NCBI RefSeq assembly: GCF_044502415.1
Contig: NZ_CP172402.1
Length of the DNA: 64,000 nucleotides
Origin: Haloimpatiens lingqiaonensis
GTDB taxonomy: Bacteria; Bacillota; Clostridia; Clostridiales; Clostridiaceae
Direction: 5' to 3' (one strand)
Both the position numbers and the translations under genes were made by a program. The notes under the pieces are model-generated. The model was given only the letters and a program-made list of their open reading frames with translations, ran no database searches and was not told the origin of the DNA. The first letter of the stretch is position 1. The number at the start of each line of letters is the position of its first letter. Positions 17,132 through 25,814 of the stretch are shown here, one piece after another.

Positions 17132-17160
17132 ATTATACTTTTTTTACTTATAAAAGTCAA
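17132..17160 (-). promoter_or_regulatory. Sigma-A promoter of the T-box leader
   Basis: On the minus strand TTGACT (complement 17155-17160), 17-base spacer, TATAAT (complement 17132-17137). Confidence 0.8.
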
Positions 17161-17261
17161 TACACTCATAATAAAATTCTAGTTAATCTATAATATTATT
17201 ATGTATTTTCGCTCCTTGTGATAAACAACAGAGTTTTTCGTACATTTTCTATAAAAAGATT

Positions 17262-17386
17262 AGTATGAAAATTCTCTGGAATTACTTGCATATGTAGCGA
17301 AGAAACTATTTAAATTTAATTTTAGAAATATTTCATAATTCCACCACATTGTATCTTTTTTGTGGTGGAATCATACTGTAAATCTC
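17262..17386 (+). repeat. Family B repeat, copy 1
   Basis: Shares GAAACTATTTAAATTTA with the copy at the right window edge, and ATTTCATAATTCCACCACATT with GTGGTGGAATCATA with the copy at 33321. The end forms a CCACCACA/TGTGGTGG hairpin. It lies just upstream of the aldehyde dehydrogenase promoter. Confidence 0.6.
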
Positions 17387-17400
17387 TAATTAATGACTAT

Positions 17401-17429
17401 TTTACAATTTATGGTTTTACTGTTATAAT
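17401..17429 (+). promoter_or_regulatory. Promoter of the aldehyde dehydrogenase gene
   Basis: TTTACA (17401-17406), 17-base spacer, TATAAT (17424-17429). Confidence 0.6.
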
Positions 17430-17432
17430 GTT

Positions 17433-17471
17433 ATTTGTATCATAAATACATATGGTAAATTGGATACAAAT
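17433..17471 (+). promoter_or_regulatory. Candidate operator (inverted repeat)
   Basis: ATTTGTATC and GATACAAAT are perfect 9-bp arms 21 bases apart, placed just downstream of the predicted -10 box, where a repressor could block transcription. The regulator is unknown. Confidence 0.4.
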
Positions 17472-17494
17472 CCATAACATGGGGGGTACTATAA

Positions 17495-18868
17495 ATGGAC
17501 ACACTTTCTAAAATAATTAAAGAACAAAGGAAATTTTTCAATTTAGGAATTACTAAAAATATAGACTTTAGAATAAGCGCTTTAGAAAATTTAAAAAACT
17601 CCATAGAAAATAATGAAGCACTTATATTAGACGCTTTAAAAAAAGATTTAAATAAAAATGAAATAGAATCATACATGACAGAAATAGGTATATCATTAGC
17701 AGAAATAAATTATATGATAAAAAATATAAAGAGATTTTCTAGGGCTAAAAGGGTACGAACTCCTCTTGCCTATGTGGGAAGTAGAAGTTATATTGTCTCT
17801 GAACCCTTGGGATTAACTCTAGTTATTTCCCCTTGGAATTATCCTTTTCAATTAGCTATAAATCCTCTTATAGGGAGCATAGCTGCGGGAAACTGTTGCA
17901 TCATAAAGACTTCTAGCATGTCTCCCAATACTTCCAATGCCATAAAAAAAATAATAAGTGAAGCTTTTGAAGATAGACATGTTTATGTGGTAGAAAATTC
18001 AAAAGGCATGTCCTCTAGAGTTTTAGAAGAAAAATTTGACTATATTTTCTTTACTGGCTCACCTAATATAGGACGAGTTGTAATGGAGACTGCATCGAAA
18101 AATTTAACTCCTGTAACTCTTGAGCTAGGTGGTAAAAGTCCTTGTATAGTTCATAAAGATGCCGATATAAAAAATGCTGCTAAAGGCATATGCTTTGGTA
18201 AATTCTCTAATGCTGGACAAACCTGCGTATCACCAGACTATGTATTAGTACAAAAGGATATTAAGAATGTTCTAATAGAGGAAATTAAAAATACACTGGT
18301 CCAGTTTTATGGTCAAGATGCTAAAAGTAGTCCTAACTTTGGAAGAATAATAAATGATAAACATTTTACTAGGCTGAAAAATTTAATGGCTGGACAAGAT
18401 GTAGTAATAGGTGGTTATACAGACGAAAAAGAAAGATTTATATCCCCTACGGTTTTGAATAACGTATCCTTAGATGCTCCTGTAATGGGTGAGGAAATCT
18501 TTGGTCCTATATTACCTATAATAGAATATGAAAATTTAAAAGATGCCATAAATATCATAAATGATAAACCTAAACCATTAGCACTATATATCTTCTCATC
18601 TTCTAAGGAAGTACAAAATGAGATTGTAAAGAAAACCTCCTCTGGTGGCGTATGCATAAACGATACTTTAATCCATATGACCACTAATTATCTACCTTTT
18701 GGAGGCGTTGGCGAAAGTGGAATGGGTAGTTATCACGGAAAGGCTTCTTTTGATACTTTCTCCCATAATAAGAGCGTTTTGAAAAGCAGCGTATCTATTG
18801 ATACAAAAGTATATCCACCTTATAACATAACCTTGGATAAAATAAAGAAACTTTTGAAGTTTCTTTAG
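17495..18868 (+). CDS. Aldehyde dehydrogenase (class 3-like)
   Basis: 457 residues, the usual length for class 3-type NAD(P)-dependent aldehyde dehydrogenases, which oxidise aldehydes to acids. Visible motifs: SPWNYPFQLAINPLIG (Asn and cofactor region), FFTGSPNIGR (nucleotide-binding loop), VTLELGGKSP (general-base Glu), NAGQTCVSPDYV (catalytic Cys) and GEEIFGPILPI. The C-terminus is hydrophobic and basic (LDKIKKLLKFL), which may hold it near the membrane, as in fatty-aldehyde types; this is inference. ATG at 17495 follows GGGGGG. It is monocistronic with a possible operator. Confidence 0.9.
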   Translation: MDTLSKIIKEQRKFFNLGITKNIDFRISALENLKNSIENNEALILDALKKDLNKNEIESYMTEIGISLAEINYMIKNIKRFSRAKRVRTPLAYVGSRSYIVSEPLGLTLVISPWNYPFQLAINPLIGSIAAGNCCIIKTSSMSPNTSNAIKKIISEAFEDRHVYVVENSKGMSSRVLEEKFDYIFFTGSPNIGRVVMETASKNLTPVTLELGGKSPCIVHKDADIKNAAKGICFGKFSNAGQTCVSPDYVLVQKDIKNVLIEEIKNTLVQFYGQDAKSSPNFGRIINDKHFTRLKNLMAGQDVVIGGYTDEKERFISPTVLNNVSLDAPVMGEEIFGPILPIIEYENLKDAINIINDKPKPLALYIFSSSKEVQNEIVKKTSSGGVCINDTLIHMTTNYLPFGGVGESGMGSYHGKASFDTFSHNKSVLKSSVSIDTKVYPPYNITLDKIKKLLKFL

Positions 18869-18907
18869 TAAAACTATTTCTAAAATCTAATGCCTAATAA
18901 CCAAGTG

Positions 18908-18953
18908 CTAATGCCAAATCTTTAATATATTTCACTTAAAGATTTGGCATTAG
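18908..18953. terminator. Strong hairpin after the aldehyde dehydrogenase gene
   Basis: CTAATGCCAAATCTTTAA pairs perfectly with TTAAAGATTTGGCATTAG (18 bp). There is no clean T-run after it, so it may be a processed end or a transcription barrier. Confidence 0.55.
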
Positions 18954-18973
18954 TATAATCTACTATTAATTCT

Positions 18974-19151
18974 TAACTCAACTTTCACATATAAATTTTT
19001 AGCTCTACACTATATAAGGTAAGAAATTAGGTACTAGGTGCTAGGTACTAGGTACTAATTAATAGCTCAACTTTCGCATATAAGTTTTAAGTTATACACT
19101 ATACAAGGTAAGAAATTAGGCATCAGATGCTAGGTACTAGGTACTGGGTAA
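18974..19151 (+). repeat. Tandem pair of family D modules, period 89 bp
   Basis: Two head-to-tail units (CTCAACTTTC at 18977 and 19066) each end in short GGTACTAGGTGCTAGG-like direct repeats. A further partial copy in reverse lies at about 19183-19203. No open frame. Confidence 0.7.
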
Positions 19152-19229
19152 AAAGTAAGGAGTATTACTTATCTGCAAATTTTATAACTGCGAAAGTTCA
19201 ATTCTTAATATACTAATTCTATACTATAA

Positions 19230-19511
19230 CTATAGTATCTCTATTTCAGTTCTCTCCACTATAGCATCCGTATTACCTTCTATAAAGCCTAAAACATTCT
19301 GAACCATACTATTAGCATGCCTAGTATCGTTACTTACACAAGCAATGCCTAAGACTATTGATTTATGGTAATCTTGATTTTCAATCTCCGCAATGGAAAC
19401 ATTATATTTATTGTGAACTTTTGCAATTAAACTCTTAACTATCATTCTCTTCTCCTTTAAGGAATGAACCCAATTAGCATATAAATATATTTTAGCTGTT
19501 CCTATAATCAT
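19230..19511 (-). CDS. DUF503 family protein (YlxP-like)
   Basis: 93 residues matching the small DUF503 fold: IGTAKIYLYANWVHSLKEKRMIVKSL at the start and SIAEIENQDYHKSIVLGIACVSND in the middle. In other Firmicutes such proteins are often near ribosome-maturation genes, but this one is alone. Function is unknown. A GGGAGGG site lies some 25 bases before ATG 19511, further than usual, so the translation start signal is weak. Confidence 0.8.
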   Translation of the reverse strand: MIIGTAKIYLYANWVHSLKEKRMIVKSLIAKVHNKYNVSIAEIENQDYHKSIVLGIACVSNDTRHANSMVQNVLGFIEGNTDAIVERTEIEIL

Positions 19512-19638
19512 AATTTTACGCTACTTAATTGTAGCAGTCCCTCCCTTCTACTATGCCTTGCATACCTGTTTAATTTTTGTTGTAATTTTAAATATTTTTT
19601 ATACTTCTGATTAACCCAGAAAAAGGTACAATGCGATG

Positions 19639-19751
19639 GAATTATGAAATTTCTCCTCCATGCCTTTCATAAGAGCTAGAAACAATAAGTTTAATTTAAG
19701 AAATTTCATAATTCAATTAATGTAATGATTTTTGTGGAATAATCATACTTC
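19639..19751 (+). repeat. Family B repeat, copy 2
   Basis: Perfect 15-bp inverted arms GAATTATGAAATTTC (19639-19653) and GAAATTTCATAATTC (19700-19714), then the shared tail AATGTAATGATTTTTGTGGAATAATCATA. This is the uninterrupted version of copy 3 at 25815. Confidence 0.65.
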
Positions 19752-19863
19752 TTAATATAAAATATTTTTCTTTTATTATAATTATAACCTTTTATTATTA
19801 AAATGCCCTAAAATTACTATACTTATTAAAAAAACACCTAAAGCATACCAATGAACACCGTTA

Positions 19864-19903
19864 GCAAGCCACCCGTCTACTTAACGGGTGGCTATTCACA
19901 ATT
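19864..19903 (+). repeat. Orphan hairpin resembling an IS200/IS605 right end
   Basis: CAAGCCACCCG - loop - CGGGTGGCTATTCAC has the shape of IS200/IS605 right ends (stem flanked by CAAGCC and a T-[A/T]-[T/G]TTCAC-like tail). No transposase or TnpB gene lies beside it, so it would be a relic. Confidence 0.35.
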
Positions 19904-19956
19904 TACTCTTTAAATTCTCTGAAAAACACCACTCCTCTTGTCAAATACTTTTTATA

Positions 19957-19998
19957 CAAAAAAACATAAAACCCCTTGTGGGTTAAGGGATTTTATGT
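19957..19998 (-). terminator. Second terminator after the glycine riboswitch
   Basis: On the minus strand ACATAAAATCCCTTAA / CAAGGGGTTTTATGT followed by T7. It lies about 80 bases beyond the riboswitch terminator, with no open frame between. Confidence 0.75.
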
Positions 19999-20075
19999 TA
20001 GGTAGTTTTATATTATTTTAGGGTAGTTTTATATGAATGTGGGATAAATTTGTTTGTTATCTTAAAAATATATAT

Positions 20076-20320
20076 AAAAAACAGGGAGTAGTTATAATAG
20101 TATACCTATTGCTAACTACTCCCTGTCCTTTTATCTGAAAGTTTCCTCAAACATATTCTAGTTTAAGTTGCTTCGTTGATGTCCCACTTAAGGGATCTCT
20201 CCAGGGTTGTGTCGGATCATTGTATCAAACCTGAAAGCTTCAATATAAATCTATAGCATAATCTATATTTTTCTTCTACGGTTACCCTTCTAAAAGGATA
20301 TCTCCAACGACCTTCATCCA
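20076..20320 (-). ncRNA. Tandem glycine riboswitch without a downstream gene
   Basis: On the minus strand, aptamer 1 starts GTTGGAGATATCC and continues with GGGTAACCGTAGAAG and GAAGCTTTCAGGTTTGATACA. Aptamer 2 has GGAGAGATCCC, GGGACATCAACGAAG, AAACTTTCAGATAAAAGGACAGGGAG. These match the paired glycine aptamer consensus. An intrinsic terminator GGGAGTAGTTA / TAACTACTCCC plus T6 (complement 20076-20122) is the expression platform. No glycine-cleavage, transporter or other gene follows before a second terminator. Confidence 0.85.
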
Positions 20321-20572
20321 CCGATATTTAATTTTCTTTAACTTACAATTACATTTTAAATCCTATCTACCAAATAGTCAATAGATTTTTTCTATTTTCT
20401 TTATTATTTTTATCAATAGTTATTTCTTTAACTATTACCTCGTAAATATCCATTTTTATGGGATCATTTTTTTCTTGAATAATTAAATTCATTAGAGTAT
20501 ACTTAATAATGATTATTAATTCATAATATTTTAATCAAATTCATAATCTCTAGTGGAACGGGAGGACATTTT

Positions 20573-20827
20573 ATGGAAAATAAAGAATGGGAGCAAATGG
20601 AGTTCGATAGAGTTTTTGATTCTGTATACCAAAATTTAAAGGATCATAGAAGACTGGTTCCTGAATATTCAATAAAAGATTTGGAGAATTTTTTAGAAAC
20701 TTTATATATAAGCGATGGGAATGACTGGGATGGCAGAGGTTCTGTTTCTAGTATAAAAAGCAATGCTACCATTGCTGCTTGTGAAACCTTTCTTGCTGAA
20801 TGGAGAGAGGCTGAAAAAAACAATTAA
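20573..20827 (+). CDS. Hypothetical acidic protein
   Basis: 84 residues with no family I recognise. It is helical at both ends (MENKEWEQMEFDRVFDSVYQNL and NATIAACETFLAEWREAEKN) with a central NDWDGRGSVSS turn. There is no signal peptide or membrane segment. A GGGAGG ribosome site 8 bases before ATG 20573 and a strong terminator after the stop argue that it is a real, independently expressed gene. It is divergent from the riboswitch, which points away from it. Confidence 0.65.
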   Translation: MENKEWEQMEFDRVFDSVYQNLKDHRRLVPEYSIKDLENFLETLYISDGNDWDGRGSVSSIKSNATIAACETFLAEWREAEKNN

Positions 20828-20837
20828 CCTGTAATAA

Positions 20838-20864
20838 TTAAGGAGTACCAACGGTACTCCTTAA
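20838..20864 (+). terminator. Terminator of the 84-residue gene
   Basis: TTAAGGAGTACC / GGTACTCCTTAA, 3-base loop, followed by a T-rich stretch. Confidence 0.7.
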
Positions 20865-20943
20865 TCATTTATTTGGTATTTTACCATATGCTATATATTT
20901 TCAGTTGTTACATGGTAGCGCTTACATATTATATAAAAAAATA

Positions 20944-21831
20944 TTAATCTTCTTTGCCTTGAATAAGAATTACTGATAGTACTATAAGTACCATACCTAC
21001 TATTTGCCAAATTTCTAGCTGCTCTTTAAATATTAAGAACCCAAGTATAGTAGCTATAATAGGCTCTATACTACAAACTATACTTGCCTTACTAGATTCT
21101 ACATATTGTAGTGCTTTTACAAATGCACCATTTGGTATAACTGTTGCAAAGAAACCTATTGCAATAATATAAAACCAAGCTGTAGGTGTCGTTGCATTAT
21201 TAAATAATACCCATGGTGGTCTGAAAAACCATAAGAAAACAGCTGCAAATAAGAAAGAATAAACTAAATGAGTTTTATAGTGATATTTATTAGCTCCTAT
21301 TTTACCCATTACGTTTTGAAGAGCAACTGTAAATCCTGACATAACTCCAAGTATAATTCCCAAAAAACTCACCTTAAACGCTTCCACATTGTAAGCCCTT
21401 ACAACTAGTAAGCATCCAATTATAGATAATACTAAAGCCATTATCTTCTTTTTTGTAAGTTTTTCATTAAATAAAAATTTAGACATAATCATTACAAATA
21501 TAGGATTAGTAAAAAGCAAAACCGATGCCGTAGCTATACTAGAATATTTAACTGCATAAGTAAAAGTTAAAAACATTCCATCTAAAGTTACTACTCCATA
21601 TATTAAGAAGAATATTAAACTTTTGAAGTCAGTCTTAAGATATTTTGGCTCTTTTATTAAAGTGTATAATAAATAAAAGGCAGCAGCCACAGTAGGTCTT
21701 AGAGCTGAAACAGAAAATTCATCAAAGCCAAGAAGATCGAGTTTCTTTGTAAGCACTCCCATTAGTCCCCAGCATGTTCCACACAATGCTACTAATAGAT
21801 AACCTTGAACGACTTTTTTAGAATCCTCCAT
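20944..21831 (-). CDS. EamA/DMT-family transporter
   Basis: 295 residues with ten predicted transmembrane helices in two EamA repeats, starting VVQGYLLVALCGTCWGLMGVLTKKL and ending in PIIATILGFLIFKEQ, the typical end of the second repeat. Drug/metabolite transporters of this type export small metabolites or amino acids. The substrate cannot be told. It stands alone on the minus strand, with ATG at 21831 after an AGGAGATG site. Confidence 0.85.
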   Translation of the reverse strand: MEDSKKVVQGYLLVALCGTCWGLMGVLTKKLDLLGFDEFSVSALRPTVAAAFYLLYTLIKEPKYLKTDFKSLIFFLIYGVVTLDGMFLTFTYAVKYSSIATASVLLFTNPIFVMIMSKFLFNEKLTKKKIMALVLSIIGCLLVVRAYNVEAFKVSFLGIILGVMSGFTVALQNVMGKIGANKYHYKTHLVYSFLFAAVFLWFFRPPWVLFNNATTPTAWFYIIAIGFFATVIPNGAFVKALQYVESSKASIVCSIEPIIATILGFLIFKEQLEIWQIVGMVLIVLSVILIQGKED

Positions 21832-22043
21832 GTATTCATCTCCTTATACAAATTCCACATTAGTTTAACATAAACCAACATTTTTTTCAATATAAATTAC
21901 CTTTTGAATTTTCATTGGTTAAAATTTCTTTAATAGCCACTTGAATTTTTATTGAAACCATCTCATATATATATTCTAACTACAATAATTTTACGTGAAC
22001 TTACTTCATCCACAAGGGTACGAAGTTTTAAGAGCTGAATTAT

Positions 22044-22152
22044 AAAAAAGGGGTTATTGCATTAAAGATTTTACATACAATATATTGTCTTGAAAATTTC
22101 AATCTAGCACAATATATCATATTGTTTATTCTTAACACAATAACCCCTTTTT
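22044..22152. repeat. Long-range inverted repeat after yitT
   Basis: AAAAAGGGGTTATTG and CAATAACCCCTTTTT are perfect 15-bp arms 78 bases apart, and an ACAATATATTGT palindrome lies between. On either strand the closing arm ends in a T-run, so it could be a bidirectional terminator with a large insert or a miniature element. Confidence 0.6.
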
Positions 22153-22153
22153 A

Positions 22154-23041
22154 TTATTTTTCTTGTAATGACTTTGGTTTAGTTTTTATTCCTTTTATTC
22201 CAAGATTACCATAAATCTCACTAACTGTTCCTGCCGTAATAAATGCATTAATTTGTTCTTTTTTAATAAATTCCATTAAATAAGAAAATTCATTTCTGGT
22301 CATCAAGCTTTCAATTTCAAACTTGTCCTCATTTCCCAATCCACCTTTAATAGGATATAATGTCGCACCACGGTGCAAATCTTCTATAATAAATTTACGA
22401 ATCAGCATATGCTCTTGGGAAATAATACAAACTCTTTTTCTAGAATTAAATCCTACCATGAAATGATCCAGCACTAATCCATTAATATAGGTCCCTAATA
22501 ATCCTATGATTACTGTTCTCATATCATATACAAAAATAGCAGTACAACAAATAATCGCTCCTGAAATAGAGACTGATGTTCCTAGATCAATATGTAAATA
22601 TTTATTTACTATTTTAGCCAAAATATCTAATCCACCAGTGGATGCATTACGTCTAAATAAAATTGTTTGTGAAAAACTTAAAATAAGTACAAAGCATAAC
22701 AGGTCAAGCCACTGATCCTTCATCAATGATTCTTTCATTGGATATACTTTTTCCAATATGAAAAGCATTGGTGATAAAATTAATGCTGAGTATATGGTCT
22801 TAACACCAAATTCTTTTCCAATAAGAAAATAAGATAAAATTAATAAAAAAGTATTTATAATAAAAACTAATACTGGCAATGATATTGACGTAAGTAAATT
22901 AATTACAATAGATAAACCAGTAATTGATCCAACAATTAGTTTACTTGGAATCAAAAAAAAATGCACGGCTAATGCCCCTATAAACATACCTACCGTTAAT
23001 ATTGGTAAATCCTTAATAAAAGACTTCATGGTTTCACTCAT
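22154..23041 (-). CDS. YitT-family membrane protein (DUF161 plus DUF2179)
   Basis: 295 residues. Residues 1-200 form about five or six membrane helices with the family pattern LTVGMFIGALAVHFFLIPSKLIVGSITGLSIVI and NASTGGLDILAKI. The last 85 residues form the soluble DUF2179 domain (RGATLYPIKGGLGNEDKFEIESLMTRNEF). YitT proteins are widespread in Firmicutes and remain without a proven function. Transport is often assumed. ATG at 23041 follows GGGGAG. The gene is followed by the 15-bp inverted repeat pair. Confidence 0.88.
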   Translation of the reverse strand: MSETMKSFIKDLPILTVGMFIGALAVHFFLIPSKLIVGSITGLSIVINLLTSISLPVLVFIINTFLLILSYFLIGKEFGVKTIYSALILSPMLFILEKVYPMKESLMKDQWLDLLCFVLILSFSQTILFRRNASTGGLDILAKIVNKYLHIDLGTSVSISGAIICCTAIFVYDMRTVIIGLLGTYINGLVLDHFMVGFNSRKRVCIISQEHMLIRKFIIEDLHRGATLYPIKGGLGNEDKFEIESLMTRNEFSYLMEFIKKEQINAFITAGTVSEIYGNLGIKGIKTKPKSLQEK

Positions 23042-23341
23042 TTTTTTCTCCCCTTAAAATTAAAATTAACCTAACATAAGCCCCTATAAAAATTTCCTAT
23101 TTACAATGCCTAAACATAATCCCCCCTATCACTAGCATTCCCCTAATGCTTTCTTAAACTCCCACTTTTCACTTACAAATTTATATTTATTAAATCATTA
23201 TTACAGTAAAAAAATACATTAAAATAGGAAATTAAAGCGTTTATTTAGTATATCTAATCTAACAAAAAAGGAAAAATTTCTTATTATTAATTTTACCACA
23301 AATGACTATGGTTTGTAATGTTGAATATTTACTTTGGTGGA
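23042..23341. other. Intergenic region, nothing recognised
   Basis: 300 A/T-rich bases holding presumably the yitT promoter. I see no hairpin, repeat or short gene I can support. Confidence 0.4.
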
Positions 23342-23995
23342 TTAAATATCCTGAACATTCTTTACCTTTTTTATAAAATTTTCCGCATTGTTTTTTTCTT
23401 CTATTTCTCTTTCTTTATTGTCTCCACCTCTTCCCAGTCTATCGCATAAAAAAAGTAGAGCTATTTCATCTATGTCTACTTCCTTAAGCATATTTTCTGG
23501 ATCTGCAAAAGGTAAATCCTTTAATATAAATAGTGGCTGCATATGCCATCTAACTAACTTACAAACCTTATATGTAAAACGCTCCTCCTGATGAAATTTT
23601 TCTAAAAATTTTCTAGCCATCTCCTCACCTACATTATCGTGGTTATAAGATGTTATTTTTCCCTTTCTTGTTTTGGTAGTAGGTGCTTTGCCTAAATCAT
23701 GAAGAAGTGCTGCCCACATAAATACCCTTTTGTCTTTGCTATCCTCTTTAATTTCTGCTGCTTTATCTAAAACCAGCATTGTATGATTCCACACACTTCC
23801 CTCTGGATGATACTTAGGAGATTGTGGTGTGTCTTTTAAGTTCTTCAACATATTAAAAGGCTCTTCATTAAATACCTGTTCATTAGAAATTTCTAAAATA
23901 TATTCCGATGGTATTTTGTCTTCTAATAAATGTCTATCTATTTCTTTAAACATATCCATTGTTGTTTTTAAATTCATAAAAAACTCTCCATTCAT
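23342..23995 (-). CDS. HD-domain phosphohydrolase
   Basis: 217 residues. The HD metal-binding signature is complete: a His in GSVWNHTMLVLD, HD in WAALLHDLGKAPTT, and a downstream Asp in LLFLCDRLGRGG. The domain resembles the HD modules of tRNA nucleotidyltransferases and similar phosphohydrolases, but no polymerase domain is present. Its substrate is unknown, perhaps a nucleotide or 2',3'-cyclic phosphate. ATG at 23995 is the longest start; ATG at 23977 (MNLKTTMD) is also possible and has a GGAG site before it. Confidence 0.8.
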   Translation of the reverse strand: MNGEFFMNLKTTMDMFKEIDRHLLEDKIPSEYILEISNEQVFNEEPFNMLKNLKDTPQSPKYHPEGSVWNHTMLVLDKAAEIKEDSKDKRVFMWAALLHDLGKAPTTKTRKGKITSYNHDNVGEEMARKFLEKFHQEERFTYKVCKLVRWHMQPLFILKDLPFADPENMLKEVDIDEIALLFLCDRLGRGGDNKEREIEEKNNAENFIKKVKNVQDI

Positions 23996-24036
23996 ACATA
24001 TTTTATATATCCTATAAAATTCACTTATACTTAATA

Positions 24037-24060
24037 AATTATTGAACTTTCGCAGTTATA
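24037..24060 (+). repeat. Partial family D module
   Basis: TTGAACTTTCGCAGTTATA, matching partial copies at about 33289-33312 and, inverted, 19183-19203. Confidence 0.4.
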
Positions 24061-24183
24061 CAATAAAAACATTTATTCATATAATGTAAATCTTCAAATT
24101 TATGTGCTAAAGCTCAAGAGATAAATTAATAATAATATTATAACCAGATAAACTAAGTATATTACCTTCATCCTCTACATTTA

Positions 24184-24219
24184 AAAAGATAGCTTGATTT
24201 GCTCATAATCAAGCTATCC
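24184..24219 (-). terminator. Terminator of the sodium symporter gene
   Basis: On the minus strand GATAGCTTGATT / AATCAAGCTATC followed by TTTTTAA. Confidence 0.7.
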
Positions 24220-24235
24220 TTTAATCTATCTTTAA

Positions 24236-24318
24236 CCTTCATTCTTAATTTTTAATTCTTAATTTTTAATTCTTAATTCTTAATTCTTAATTATTAATTT
24301 TTAATTCTTAATTCTAAA
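24236..24318 (-). repeat. AATTAAGAATT-type short tandem repeat overlapping the symporter 3' end
   Basis: About ten near-copies of the 7-mer TTAATTC / TTAATTT in a row. The array reaches the stop codon of the symporter gene, whose last residues (EFRIKN) are encoded in it. Confidence 0.65.
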
Positions 24319-25671
24319 TTCTCTCCTGCTAACTCCTAAAATTACTATCAAATTAGTAATTAGCCCTATATAAATAGAACTTATGCTGTGAAGTCCTAAT
24401 AAAATCCATATTATGCTGGCTAATGTTCCACATATTATGGAATAAAAACCTGCCCTCTTGTGTATTTTATCCTTAAAAAATATTGCAAATATAGTAGGTA
24501 TAAATATAGGCACTGCTCTAAATATCATAGATAAAAATCCCCAGTTTAATATCATAGAGTCTTGATTATTAATAACTATAAAGAAAGTTGCTATTCCTAT
24601 TACAATTATAGAAAGTCTCAATACCAAAAGCTCTTTTTTATCATCAGCTTTTTTATCAATCAATTGCTTATAAACATCCTTAACAAACATTGTAGATATA
24701 CCCAGAGTAAGTCCTGCTCCTGTAGCCATAGATGATATAAGTACCGTAGCTATAGACACTCCTGCCAATGCTGGATTTAGATAATTTACTAAAAATAAAG
24801 GAAAGGCCTCACTTGGAACAATACCTGGAAAATGAATTCTCATATACATGCCTATCATGGTACATACTATTCCCACAGGGAAAACTAAAGAAGCTACTAT
24901 AAAGGCACTTATTTTTGATACCTTTTCGCTTTTCCCAGACATTATAGCTTGAAAATAAGTTTGGGTAGATAATATGCCCACTACTGTTGAAAATCCAGAG
25001 GCTAAATCCTCAAATACCCCATCACTAAATAAATTAAACCAAGGATTTTTAGGAAAAAAACTTATAATTTCCTTATGAGCTCCAAATTTAAAAATAAGAA
25101 TAATTCCGCATATAATGCTTGTGCCATACAATAATACAGTCTTTATTCCACCAACTAAAGTACTTCCCCAAAAACCGCCGAATACCACATATACCACTAA
25201 AAGCACCACCACCATAAGAGCTGTTATATTTACGTCTATTCCAAAAATAGCTGTAAATAAAGCTATACATGCTATAATTTGTCCATTTATATGTATAAAC
25301 ATGCCAATTGAAAGCAATATACTAGAAGAAGTCCTGGCTTTTTCACCATAGGTATTTCCTATTATCTGTGGTAGCGTCTCGGAATTCTTTTTATTAACAA
25401 GTCTAGAATATATAAGCCCTAAAATTATGCTAGCTACAGCTACTCCAGTTATAAACCATATAGCTGCTATGCCATGTTTATATGCCATCTGTGCTGTTCC
25501 AACTGTTGAAGCTCCACCTATTATAGCTCCCATAAGCATACTGGTGACACCAATAACCCCAAGTCCATCTCCTCCTCTTATAAAATCCTTAGAATTCTTC
25601 ACCTTTGTCTTCCCTAAATATCCTGCCACTGCTGTTAAAATTAAAGTAATTAATGCACTAACTAAAATCAA
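24301..25671 (-). CDS. Sodium:solute symporter family protein
   Basis: 456 residues, about twelve to thirteen transmembrane helices, of the SSS (LeuT-fold) family that couples solute uptake to sodium. SSS-type features include GGDGLGVIGVTSMLMGAIIGGASTVGTAQMAYKHGIAAIWF near the start, and an ISSMATGAGLTLGISTMFVKDVYK segment with the Ser/Thr residues of the sodium site. The substrate is not readable. It is leftward, with a terminator past the end. The C-terminal coding sequence runs into an AATTAAG short tandem repeat. Confidence 0.85.
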   Translation of the reverse strand: MILVSALITLILTAVAGYLGKTKVKNSKDFIRGGDGLGVIGVTSMLMGAIIGGASTVGTAQMAYKHGIAAIWFITGVAVASIILGLIYSRLVNKKNSETLPQIIGNTYGEKARTSSSILLSIGMFIHINGQIIACIALFTAIFGIDVNITALMVVVLLVVYVVFGGFWGSTLVGGIKTVLLYGTSIICGIILIFKFGAHKEIISFFPKNPWFNLFSDGVFEDLASGFSTVVGILSTQTYFQAIMSGKSEKVSKISAFIVASLVFPVGIVCTMIGMYMRIHFPGIVPSEAFPLFLVNYLNPALAGVSIATVLISSMATGAGLTLGISTMFVKDVYKQLIDKKADDKKELLVLRLSIIVIGIATFFIVINNQDSMILNWGFLSMIFRAVPIFIPTIFAIFFKDKIHKRAGFYSIICGTLASIIWILLGLHSISSIYIGLITNLIVILGVSRREFRIKN

Positions 25672-25814
25672 TTTAACATCCCCTTAAAAATTTTAATGCC
25701 CCATTTAATCTTATCACAAATAATATAATGTAAATCAAAAGATTTGATTATTTAGCATATTGAGACTTGACATATTTATATTATATAATTTAAATATATG
25801 ACTAACCTACAATA

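Noticed and set aside
24236..24318. CRISPR or iteron array
   Set aside because: Repeats are 7-mers without spacers and look like slippage products.
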